Below, piece by piece: positions 57,684 to 64,000 of a stretch of DNA of 64,000 nucleotides. Location of the stretch: positions 1 through 64,000 of the forward strand of contig ONLY01000006.1 in NCBI GenBank assembly GCA_900318775.1. The letters run 5' to 3'. The position numbers and the translations under genes were made by a program. The first letter of the stretch is position 1. Each line of letters begins with the position of its first letter. Origin of the DNA: an uncultured Prevotellaceae bacterium (lineage in GTDB: Bacteria > Bacteroidota > Bacteroidia > Bacteroidales > Bacteroidaceae). The notes beneath the pieces were generated by a model. The model searched no databases, had not been told where the DNA came from, and saw nothing but the letters and a program-made list of their open reading frames with translations.

Positions 57684-57756
57684 TCCTCCCCAGGGGAGGT
57701 CAGGAGGGGCTCCCAATTGTCAATTGTCAATTATCAATTGCCAACTGTCAACTCTT
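57684..57756 (-). repeat. Family I fragment joined to a family II repeat
   Basis: 57684-57713 holds CTCCCCTGGGGAG plus AGCCCCTCC on the minus strand, a fragment of family I. 57717-57756 is family II: on the minus strand it begins at the stop codon of the acyl-CoA synthetase (AGTTGACAG) and continues as TTGGCAATTGATAATTGACA and more AATTG units. The two families are thus directly adjacent here. Confidence 0.85.
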
Positions 57757-59430
57757 CTTCGCGTCGTTCTCTCGAATCTCCACACGGCGAATCTTTCCCG
57801 AATGCGTCTTGGGCAGTTCGTCCACAAACTCGATGATGCGTGGGTATTTGTAAGGAGCGGTTGTTCTCTTCACGTGGTCTTGCAACTCCTTCACCAAATC
57901 CTCGTTCGCCCGGTCTTTCCATTCCTTGCCCAGCACGATGGTAGCCTTCACCACCATGCCGCGGATGTCGTCAGGCACACCGGTGATGGCACATTCCACC
58001 ACAGATGGGTGAGTCATCAGCGCACTTTCCACCTCGAACGGGCCGATGCGGTAGCCGCTTGACTTGATGACGTCATCAGCTCTGCCCACAAACCAGAAGT
58101 AACCGTCCTCGTCCTTGTAGGCCAAGTCGCCTGTGAAGTAGAAGCCATCATGCCAGCTCTTCTTCGTCTCTTCATCGTTGTGGTAGTATTCACAGCACAG
58201 GCCGATAGGCTTCTTCTGGTCGGTGCGGATGGCAATCTGTCCTTCCTCGCCCACCTTCGCCTCGCTTCCGTCGGCTTTCAGCAAGTGGATGTCATATTGT
58301 GGCATCGGCTTGCCCATCGAACCTGGCTTCGTCTTCATCCATGGTGTTGTGGCAATCAGACACGTCGTTTCGCTCTGTCCAAAGCCCTCTCTTATCTCCA
58401 ATCCTGTGATTTCAAGGAACTTGTCATATACAGCAGAGTTCAGCGCCTCGCCAGCCGTAGTCACATTCTCCAGCGAGCTGAGGTCGAAACGGCTCAAATC
58501 CTCGCGAATCATGAAGCGGTAGATAGTAGGAGGTGCGCAGAAGCTGGTGATGCGGTACTGTCCCACCTTCTCCAAAATGTCGGCAGCGTGGAATTTCTCG
58601 TGGTCGTACACAAACAACGTAGCGCCGGCAATCCATTGTCCGTACATCTTGCCCCATGTGGCCTTGGCCCATCCCGTGTCGGCCACCGTCAGGTGCAGGC
58701 TGCCCATGTGCAAGTCGTGCCAAAAAGCAGCTGTGCCGATATGTCCCAGTGGGTAGGTGTGGTCGTGGATGGCCATCTTAGGCTCTCCGTTCGTGCCCGA
58801 AGTGAAGTACATGAGGAGGAAGTCGTTGGAGTTTGTCACGCGCTTTCCCTTGTATTCGGGAGCGTTCTTCACGCCAGCCTTGAAGTCATCCCATCCCTCT
58901 GGCACGATAGGGCCAATGCTGATGCGGTGCTTCAGCGTGGGCCTTTCAGTGTATGCCTCGTTGATATGCTCCAGTATCTCTTCGTCGCCCGTGGCAACAA
59001 TTGCCTTCACGTCCGCGCACTTCATGCGGTACACAAGGTCTTTCTTCGTCAGCAGGAAAGAGGCGGGAATAGCCACTGCGCCAATCTTGTGCAGCGCCAG
59101 CATGGTGAGCCAGAACTGATACCGGCGCTTCATGATGAGCATCACGAAATCGCCCTTGCCAATGCCCAGTGAGAGCAGGTAGCTCGCCACCTTGTTCGAT
59201 TCGCGGCGGATGTCGGCAAAGGTGAATCGGCGTTCGATGCCCTTGTCGTTGCACCATAACAGCGCCAGGCGGTCAGGTGTCTCTTCTGCCCAGACGTCCA
59301 TTACGTCATAGGCGAAATTGAAGTTCTCGGGAATGACAAACTCAAAGTTCTTCTCGAAATCTTCTTGTGAAGTGAAGCTAGATTGCTTGAGAAATCTATC
59401 AAGCATGGTATTGGTCTTGTTCTTACTCAT
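57748..59430 (-). CDS. AMP-forming acyl-CoA synthetase
   Basis: 560-aa adenylate-forming ligase. P-loop-like YFTSGTNGEPKMA, GFGQSET, DLAYKDEDGYFWFVGRADDV, SSGYRIGPFEVES, and the catalytic lysine in HSGKIRRVEIR. It resembles medium-chain or branched-chain acyl-CoA ligases. In the operon with a 2-oxoacid:ferredoxin oxidoreductase it may activate a short or branched acid that is then reductively carboxylated to an oxoacid. A perfect promoter at 59504-59473 supports the ATG at 59430. Confidence 0.9.
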   Translation of the reverse strand: MSKNKTNTMLDRFLKQSSFTSQEDFEKNFEFVIPENFNFAYDVMDVWAEETPDRLALLWCNDKGIERRFTFADIRRESNKVASYLLSLGIGKGDFVMLIMKRRYQFWLTMLALHKIGAVAIPASFLLTKKDLVYRMKCADVKAIVATGDEEILEHINEAYTERPTLKHRISIGPIVPEGWDDFKAGVKNAPEYKGKRVTNSNDFLLMYFTSGTNGEPKMAIHDHTYPLGHIGTAAFWHDLHMGSLHLTVADTGWAKATWGKMYGQWIAGATLFVYDHEKFHAADILEKVGQYRITSFCAPPTIYRFMIREDLSRFDLSSLENVTTAGEALNSAVYDKFLEITGLEIREGFGQSETTCLIATTPWMKTKPGSMGKPMPQYDIHLLKADGSEAKVGEEGQIAIRTDQKKPIGLCCEYYHNDEETKKSWHDGFYFTGDLAYKDEDGYFWFVGRADDVIKSSGYRIGPFEVESALMTHPSVVECAITGVPDDIRGMVVKATIVLGKEWKDRANEDLVKELQDHVKRTTAPYKYPRIIEFVDELPKTHSGKIRRVEIRENDAKKS

Positions 59431-59472
59431 ATAAAAATGCACACATGCGCACAATGCGCCTCTTTTCGGATT

Positions 59473-59504
59473 CAAAATTACCAACAAATAGTGTTTCGGG
59501 CAAA
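59473..59504 (-). promoter_or_regulatory. Promoter of the acyl-CoA synthetase/oxidoreductase operon
   Basis: Minus-strand TTTG (59504-59501), 20 bases, TAATTTTG (59480-59473). Predicted leader of about 37 bases. Confidence 0.83.
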
Positions 59505-59560
59505 TAAAAAAGGCGTAATTATGAGCGTTTTACACATACTTTTACATTCTGTGTAAAAAT

Positions 59561-59597
59561 GAAAGAAAAAAAATGCACACCCTAAAAAATGGTGTGC
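59561..59597 (-). terminator. Terminator of the histidine kinase gene
   Basis: On the minus strand GCACACC pairs with GGTGTGC, 9-base loop, followed by ATTTTTTTTCTTTC. Confidence 0.8.
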
Positions 59598-59641
59598 AAA
59601 ACGTGTGCTTGCGAGTGGTGTATTGGAACAATTTGTCGTGC

Positions 59642-60817
59642 TTATAGGACAGAAAGGGGTGTTCCGTGCGTGAACTCACGTTGTGTGCGGTTTTGGTAGA
59701 ACGATGCATGCAGCGGAATGGTGAACGTGATTGAGGTGCCCACATGCTGTTCGCTGTCCACCTTGATGGTGCCGTTCCATAGCGTCACCAGGCCTTTCAC
59801 CACGCTCATGCCAAGGCCTGTGCCGGGCACAAAGCTGTCGCCCTTGTAGAAGCGGTCGAATATATGGCGCACGCTGTCCTGGCTCATGCCGGCTCCGGTG
59901 TCCTTCACCGTGATGACAGCGTGCTCGCTGCTCTTGTGGCAATACACATCTATGTGTCCATGTTCGGTGTACTTGCAGGAATTGTCGAGAATCTGTTTCA
60001 GCACCAGCGATATCTTCTGTTCGTCGCCGTGCAGGATGATGTTGGCTTCGGTGTTGTGGTAAGCCATCTCCACATCAGGCTTTCTCATCGGCTTGGCCTC
60101 TTCCACCACCTTTTTCAGCAGTTCGTTGATGTCAAGCAGGTTGCGATGGAGCTCCACTTCGTTGGACTCCAGCTTTGACAGTTCGATTACATCGTCGATG
60201 ATTTGCAGCAGCAGTTTTCCGCTTGTTTGCACCGCGCCGAGGCACTGCATGCGTTCTTCTATGGTTTCGCTGTGTGCCATGATGGTGGAGAAGCCCAGAA
60301 TGGAGTTCAGCGGTGTGCGGAACTCGTGCGTCATGTTCGCTAGGAAGTTTGTCTTGATTAAGTTGGCTTGCTCAGCCTTCCGGCGCGCCTCTATCATGGC
60401 TGTTTCAGCAGCTTTTCTTTCTTGGATGATGGTGGTGGCGCCCACTACGATAGTTGCCTCGCCTTTTCTGTTGTGTTTCTTGGCTATCAGGTTCGTCTCG
60501 GTCCACAGCGCCTCATGGTACTCGTTGATGTGCACTGGCATCTGGAAACTGGCTCGGTTGGCCATGCCGTTCCTGATTTTGCGGTAAATCTCCAGCACCT
60601 CTTCGCGGAAAGAGGGCACGATGCTTTGGGTGAGCTCCTCAAAGCTTTGTTTGTGCAGGAGAGTTCCGTTGGTGTATTTGGGGTCAATAAAAGAAAGGTT
60701 GGTTGTGAGGACATTCTTCTGCATGTCCAGTTTCCACGGAATCGTGTTGAGCGAGTGCAACACTTCTGACATGTAACTCTCGTCTAGGAAATCTTTCAGC
60801 TCTTGTATCTCATTCAT
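59642..60817 (-). CDS. Soluble PAS-type sensor histidine kinase
   Basis: 391-aa kinase without membrane segments. A PAS-like domain occupies about residues 15-135 (WTETNLIAKKHNRKGEATIV), then a helical linker, HisKA with H164 (FLANMTHEFRTPLNSILGF), and HATPase_c with DNSCKYTEHG, VKDTGAGM and GTGLGMSVVKG. No response regulator lies next to it. ATG at 60817 (MNEIQELKDF). A -7 box lies about 140 bases upstream. Confidence 0.88.
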   Translation of the reverse strand: MNEIQELKDFLDESYMSEVLHSLNTIPWKLDMQKNVLTTNLSFIDPKYTNGTLLHKQSFEELTQSIVPSFREEVLEIYRKIRNGMANRASFQMPVHINEYHEALWTETNLIAKKHNRKGEATIVVGATTIIQERKAAETAMIEARRKAEQANLIKTNFLANMTHEFRTPLNSILGFSTIMAHSETIEERMQCLGAVQTSGKLLLQIIDDVIELSKLESNEVELHRNLLDINELLKKVVEEAKPMRKPDVEMAYHNTEANIILHGDEQKISLVLKQILDNSCKYTEHGHIDVYCHKSSEHAVITVKDTGAGMSQDSVRHIFDRFYKGDSFVPGTGLGMSVVKGLVTLWNGTIKVDSEQHVGTSITFTIPLHASFYQNRTQREFTHGTPLSVL

Positions 60818-60956
60818 AAGTGTGTATATGCTCTGTTCTGCCAACTTGTCCCGTTGGGAGCTGCCACATGGCACTCCCGGCACGAGAGAAACTGCAGATA
60901 GCGTCTTTGGGCAATTTGATAACGGTCTTAGTTCGTAAATAATGATAAAATTGTGG

Positions 60957-60964
60957 CAAAGGTA
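60957..60964 (-). promoter_or_regulatory. -7 box for the histidine kinase gene
   Basis: Minus-strand TACCTTTG followed by GCC. Gives a leader of about 130 bases. Divergent from the channel promoter with only 21 bases between the two -7 boxes. No other feature is seen in 60818-60956. Confidence 0.55.
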
Positions 60965-60985
60965 CTTCTTTTCATTTTATTTTCC

Positions 60986-60993
60986 TAATTTTG
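60986..60993 (+). promoter_or_regulatory. -7 box for the ion channel gene
   Basis: TAATTTTG matches TAnnTTTG. The transcription start would fall on or next to the ATG at 60998, so the mRNA may be leaderless or translation may begin at the ATG at 61031. Confidence 0.55.
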
Positions 60994-60997
60994 TGGC

Positions 60998-61825
60998 ATG
61001 AAAAAGTTCAATATATTTCCGAAAGATAAAATGCGGCTCAACAATATCGTGGGTAACTCGGATTCACGTGCAGGTCGGGTGTTTGACATCGTGGTGATGG
61101 TGGCTATCATCATCAGTTTGCTTGTCGCTTTTGTGGAGACACAGCCAGCGGTGGTAGGTCGGTTCAAGGACGTGCTTACGGTGCTGGAATATGTGCTCAC
61201 CATCTTCTTCACCCTTGAGTACATCCTGCGCATCTATTGCTCGTCTAAGCCTCGGAACTATATTTTCAGTTTTTTTGGCATCATAGACCTTCTGGCCACG
61301 CTGCCTCTCTACCTTTCTTTTATTCCTTGCCTTTCCAGCGCACGCTATCTGTTTATTCTCCGTGTGTTCCGTCTCACCCGCATCTTCCGCGTGCTCAAGC
61401 TCTTCGCTTTTATCAATGAGGGCTACCTGCTCATGCAGAGCATACGCCTCAGCCTGCGGAAGATACTGGTGTACTTTCTCTTTGTCATCATCCTCGTGAT
61501 TATACTGGGCACGCTGATGTTTATGGTGGAAGGTGGGCAGCCAGGCACGCAGTTCACCGACCTCGGCGCCAGCATCTACTGGGCCATTGTCACGCTCACC
61601 ACGGTGGGCTATGGCGACATAACTCCCGTTACTCTCGTCGGACGTTTCCTTTCAGGCATTGTCATGATATTGGGCTACACCATCATCGCTGTGCCTACAG
61701 GCATCGTGTCTGCCACCATGATTGACGAGACCAAGCGTCGGGGCAGGGACGGGCGTTGTCCCCGTTGCAACGAGAAGACGGACCTCAAGGCAAACTATTG
61801 CCAGCATTGCGGGGAAAGGCTGTGA
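60998..61825 (+). CDS. Six-transmembrane voltage-gated-type potassium channel
   Basis: 275-aa channel. Segments S1-S4 at about residues 28-135, with an arginine-spaced S4-like stretch (RVFRLTRIFRVLKL); pore helix and selectivity filter T202-V-G-Y-G-D207 (TVGYGDITPVT); S6 after it. The C-terminus carries a zinc-ribbon-like CPRCNEKTDLKANYCQHCG. Probably passes K+ across the inner membrane. A family II repeat begins at its stop codon. Confidence 0.9.
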   Translation: MKKFNIFPKDKMRLNNIVGNSDSRAGRVFDIVVMVAIIISLLVAFVETQPAVVGRFKDVLTVLEYVLTIFFTLEYILRIYCSSKPRNYIFSFFGIIDLLATLPLYLSFIPCLSSARYLFILRVFRLTRIFRVLKLFAFINEGYLLMQSIRLSLRKILVYFLFVIILVIILGTLMFMVEGGQPGTQFTDLGASIYWAIVTLTTVGYGDITPVTLVGRFLSGIVMILGYTIIAVPTGIVSATMIDETKRRGRDGRCPRCNEKTDLKANYCQHCGERL

Positions 61826-61845
61826 TAGTTGATAGTTGACAGTTT
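61823..61845 (+). repeat. Family II repeat at the channel stop codon
   Basis: TGATAGTTGATAGTTGACAG starts with the stop codon itself. AGTTGA replaces AATTGA as in the variant at 57747. Confidence 0.75.
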
Positions 61846-61925
61846 GTACTCATTGCTCAACTATCGTCCTGCGCGTAGCGCTTAACTTCCCCTTTAACTC
61901 CCATTTTAACTCCCCATTATTAATA

Positions 61926-62585
61926 ATGTGTTATCGGTTATTCATAAAAGACGACCTCGATGCCATCACGCCAGAAGAGCTGGAGGAGGCCATTGACGCT
62001 CTTCCTGAATGGCGGCGGGAGAAGGCCTTGCGCTTCAAGCATGAGCAGGGGCGCAAGGAATGTGCCTATTCCTATCTCCTCCTGTGTCAAGCCTTAAGGG
62101 AAGTCTATGGCATCACCGAGCAGCCCCAGTTCTCCATTGGAGAGCACGGAAAACCCTCCCTTGTCTTTGATGCCTCTCCGTATGGCAATTCTCAGTTGTC
62201 AATTGCCCATTGTCAATTCAATGACCCTCCCGTCTCCGGCATTCACTTCAACCTTTCTCATTGCAAATCGGCCATTGCCTGTGTGGTGGCTCCCTTTGCT
62301 GTGGGTGTGGACATTGAGCGCATTGGCCGTTATGATGAGGCTCTTGCCCGTCATGTGCTCAACGATCAAGAGTTTTCCACCGTGCAGCAAGCGTCCGACC
62401 CGCAGTTGGCTTTCACCCGCTACTGGACACAGAAGGAGGCCATCGTCAAGCTCACGGGACGTGGCATTGACGATGACCTCAAAAACATTCTCCTTAAATA
62501 TAAAGATGTGGCACTCCGTACGGAGGAATACCCCGATGAGGGTTACGTCTTGACCGTGGCTTCCTACACCTCAAAAACGGTGTGA
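61926..62585 (+). CDS. 4'-phosphopantetheinyl transferase (Sfp/AcpT type)
   Basis: 219-aa enzyme that attaches phosphopantetheine to carrier proteins. Core: FNLSHCKSAIACVV, AVGVDIERIGRYDEAL (G-x-D-x-E for Mg) and RYWTQKEAIVKLTGRGI (W-x-x-K-E-x-x-x-K). The ATG at 61926 (MCYRLFIKDD) is chosen; the frame also opens from 61836. Residues about 87-100 (NSQLSIAHCQFND) are encoded by a family II repeat inserted between the N-terminal part and the FNLSH strand. The 3' end runs into a 24-base tandem repeat. Confidence 0.88.
   Translation: MCYRLFIKDDLDAITPEELEEAIDALPEWRREKALRFKHEQGRKECAYSYLLLCQALREVYGITEQPQFSIGEHGKPSLVFDASPYGNSQLSIAHCQFNDPPVSGIHFNLSHCKSAIACVVAPFAVGVDIERIGRYDEALARHVLNDQEFSTVQQASDPQLAFTRYWTQKEAIVKLTGRGIDDDLKNILLKYKDVALRTEEYPDEGYVLTVASYTSKTV
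62186..62222 (+). repeat. Family II repeat in frame in the phosphopantetheinyl transferase
   Basis: AATTCTCAGTTGTCAATTGC followed by CCATTGTCAATTCAAT, the same repeat type as at 31830 and 57717, here translated. Confidence 0.8.
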
Positions 62586-62649
62586 CTCACACCGGGGTAG
62601 GCGGTCTGAGTCACACCGGCACCCTCGGTCTGAGTCACACCGCCAAAGT
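62578..62649. repeat. 24-bp tandem repeat (3 copies) over a stop codon
   Basis: Three units of 24 bases starting at 62578, 62602 and 62626: CGGTGTGACTCACACCGGGG and two CGGTCTGAGTCACACCG units. The first contains the perfect palindrome GGTGTGACTCACACC, which includes the TGA stop of the transferase gene. Confidence 0.88.
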
Positions 62650-62664
62650 GGTGCACAAAGGGCC

Positions 62665-62708
62665 TAAAAAAAGCGAGGGAGCATCCATGAACGGATGCTC
62701 CCTCGCTT
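62665..62708 (-). terminator. Terminator of fhs
   Basis: AAGCGAGGGAGCATCC (62671-62686) pairs perfectly with GGATGCTCCCTCGCTT (62693-62708), 6-base loop; a T-run follows on the minus strand (A-run 62665-62670). About 70 bases beyond the fhs stop; also able to end plus-strand transcription. Confidence 0.88.
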
Positions 62709-62778
62709 GTGTATGTCAAGTGCTTGTTGACGCTCGGTTGTGCGTGTTCCTATGCAGCGGGCCGGAAGGTGCGTTCCC

Positions 62779-64000
62779 TTATGAGAGACCTTCTATTTCG
62801 CCGTTTACGATGTCGATGCGCTCTGCCTGTGGCGACTTTGACAGTCCTGGCATGCGCATGATGTCGCCTGCAATGGCTACAATCATCTCGGAACCAGAGT
62901 TGATGACCAGGTCACGGATGTGGACATTGAAGCCCGTGGGGCATCCGTAAAGGTTCTTGTCGGCAGAGAAGGAGTACTGCGTCTTGGCAATGCAGACAGG
63001 GTAGTGCTCCAGACCAATCTTCTGGATGCGCAGGAGCTGCTTCTCGGCAGCAGTGCTGTAGGTGACAGTGGCGGCTCCATAGATTTTCTTAGCGACTTTC
63101 TCAATCTTGGTCTTGATGTCATCGGTGTCGTCGTAGGTGAGGGTGAGAGGCTTCGAAGGCTTCTTCTCGATGGTGTCCACCACGACTTGCGCCAACTCGG
63201 TAGCGCCGGTTCCGCCTTCGAGGAAGGCATTGTTGATGGCGAAGCCCACACCAATGTGCTCGCAGTGGCGGCGCACGAGAGCCAGCTCCTCGTCGGTATC
63301 AGTGGCGTAGCGGTTGAAAGCTACAACCACGCTCTGTCCGAAACTCTGCATGTTGCGGATGTGGCGGTCGAGGTTCTCGCAACCTTTCACAAGGCCCTCC
63401 ATGTCGGGCTCCTTGATGCGCTCAACGGGTACACCGCCGTGCATCTTCAGTCCCTGTGTGGTGGCAACGATGACAGTAAGCTTGGGCTGCAGACCGCTCT
63501 TGCGGCATTTGATGTTGAAGAACTTCTCGGCACCCAGGTCAGCACCGAAGCCGGCTTCTGTCACTACATAGTCACCGTAGGTCATGGCCATGCGTGTGGC
63601 GATGACGGTGTTGCAGCCATGGGCTATGTTGGCGAACGGGCCACCATGCACGAAGGCTGGGGTCTGCTCGGTAGTTTGCACCAGGTTTGGCTTGATGGCG
63701 TCCAGAAGGAGCACAGTGATAGCTCCGTCCACACCCATGTCCTTCACACGGAAAGGCGTGTCGTCCATCTTGATGCCCAGAATGATGTTGCCAATGCGGC
63801 GGCGCAGGTCGTCAATGTCCTTGGCAAGGCAGAGGATAGCCATGATTTCAGAGGCGGGGGTGATGTCGAATCCCGTCTCGGCGATGAGTCCGTCTGACTT
63901 GGCTCCCAAGCCTGTGACCACGAAGCGGAGGTTGCGGTCGTTGATGTCGAGCACACGTTTCCAAAGCACTTCCTTGAGGGCGAAGCCTTCTTCGCGGTGC
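62779..64000 (-). CDS. fhs: Formate-tetrahydrofolate ligase, C-terminal part
   Basis: The frame runs off the right edge of the window; about 407 C-terminal residues of the usual 555 are present. It makes 10-formyl-tetrahydrofolate from formate, THF and ATP. Family segments: [59 protein letters not shown] and the C-terminal [16 protein letters not shown]. An internal GTG at 63969 is not the start, since conserved sequence continues beyond it. Terminator at 62665-62708. Confidence 0.95.
   Translation of the reverse strand, partial: HREEGFALKEVLWKRVLDINDRNLRFVVTGLGAKSDGLIAETGFDITPASEIMAILCLAKDIDDLRRRIGNIILGIKMDDTPFRVKDMGVDGAITVLLLDAIKPNLVQTTEQTPAFVHGGPFANIAHGCNTVIATRMAMTYGDYVVTEAGFGADLGAEKFFNIKCRKSGLQPKLTVIVATTQGLKMHGGVPVERIKEPDMEGLVKGCENLDRHIRNMQSFGQSVVVAFNRYATDTDEELALVRRHCEHIGVGFAINNAFLEGGTGATELAQVVVDTIEKKPSKPLTLTYDDTDDIKTKIEKVAKKIYGAATVTYSTAAEKQLLRIQKIGLEHYPVCIAKTQYSFSADKNLYGCPTGFNVHIRDLVINSGSEMIVAIAGDIMRMPGLSKSPQAERIDIVNGEIEGLS

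Noticed and set aside
1-64000. Insertion sequences, prophage or integrase genes
   Set aside because: I find no transposase, integrase or phage structural motifs in any reading frame long enough to judge.

Overview
The window looks like chromosomal DNA of a Bacteroidales bacterium, most likely Prevotellaceae (Prevotella/Segatella-like). The reasons are: promoters of the Bacteroidetes type (TTTG, 19-20 nt, TAnnTTTG) before many genes; a capsule-type cluster with an UpxY/NusG-like gene beside it; a PorT-like protein; BspA-type leucine-rich repeats and a C10 (streptopain/interpain-like) protease; GH95 and GH106-type glycosidases; and an argR-GNAT-argG-argC-argD operon. The species is an inference; no rRNA lies in the window.

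Layout. 1-1.44 kb: an MNT/HEPN toxin-antitoxin-like pair between copies of an AT-rich repeat. 1.44-24.4 kb: a plus-strand surface polysaccharide cluster with eight glycosyltransferases (GT4, GT32 and GT2 types), an EpsG-type polymerase, an IspD/TarI-like cytidylyltransferase + SDR + LicD module, an initiating phosphosugar transferase, an aminotransferase and a PglF-type 4,6-dehydratase, then three OmpA-like proteins and a BspA-type LRR protein. Dehydratase, aminotransferase and small phosphosugar transferase together suggest a 4-amino-4,6-dideoxy-HexNAc as first sugar. No Wzx flippase is visible. In the middle (13.86-14.94 kb) lies a palindromic repeat array around a GxxExxY nuclease-fold gene. 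24.4-25.4 kb: two adjacent 11-nt tandem arrays and a convergent UpxY gene. 25.4-41.6 kb: GH106-type enzyme, transporters, a LytS/LytTR two-component system, a TonB-dependent-type barrel, and a GH95-DUF3237-C10 protease operon with a 21-nt iteron array directly before its promoter. 41.6-52.5 kb: the minus-strand arg operon, then an acyltransferase, lpxH, a DUF59 protein, radC, a GT2 and a porT-like gene. 52.5-64 kb: proC, tRNA-Leu(CAA), a LolA-like gene, an acyl-CoA synthetase/2-oxoacid:ferredoxin oxidoreductase operon, a histidine kinase, an ion channel, a phosphopantetheinyl transferase and the 3' part of fhs.

The most unusual feature is a set of palindromic repeat families sitting exactly at gene edges. 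Family I (G/C-rich, about 57 or 80 nt, at least 13 copies between 42.8 and 49.8 kb) follows a rule in the arg/lpxH region: long copies start 0-5 nt after stop codons, short copies end 2-6 nt before start codons and bring an AGGAGG-like motif about 10 nt upstream of the start. Two copies are inserted in frame inside conserved enzymes (ArgC, DUF59), one has apparently replaced the ArgC start codon, and three tandem copies precede a DUF559 nuclease-fold gene that interrupts the arg operon. Family III surrounds the GxxExxY nuclease-fold gene in the same manner. Family II (AATTGACAATTGATAATTG-like) abuts three stop codons and is in frame in a fourth gene. My working hypothesis is that small PD-(D/E)XK-type genes and palindromic elements form mobile partnerships comparable to RAYT/REP systems; this is inference and needs genome-wide comparison.
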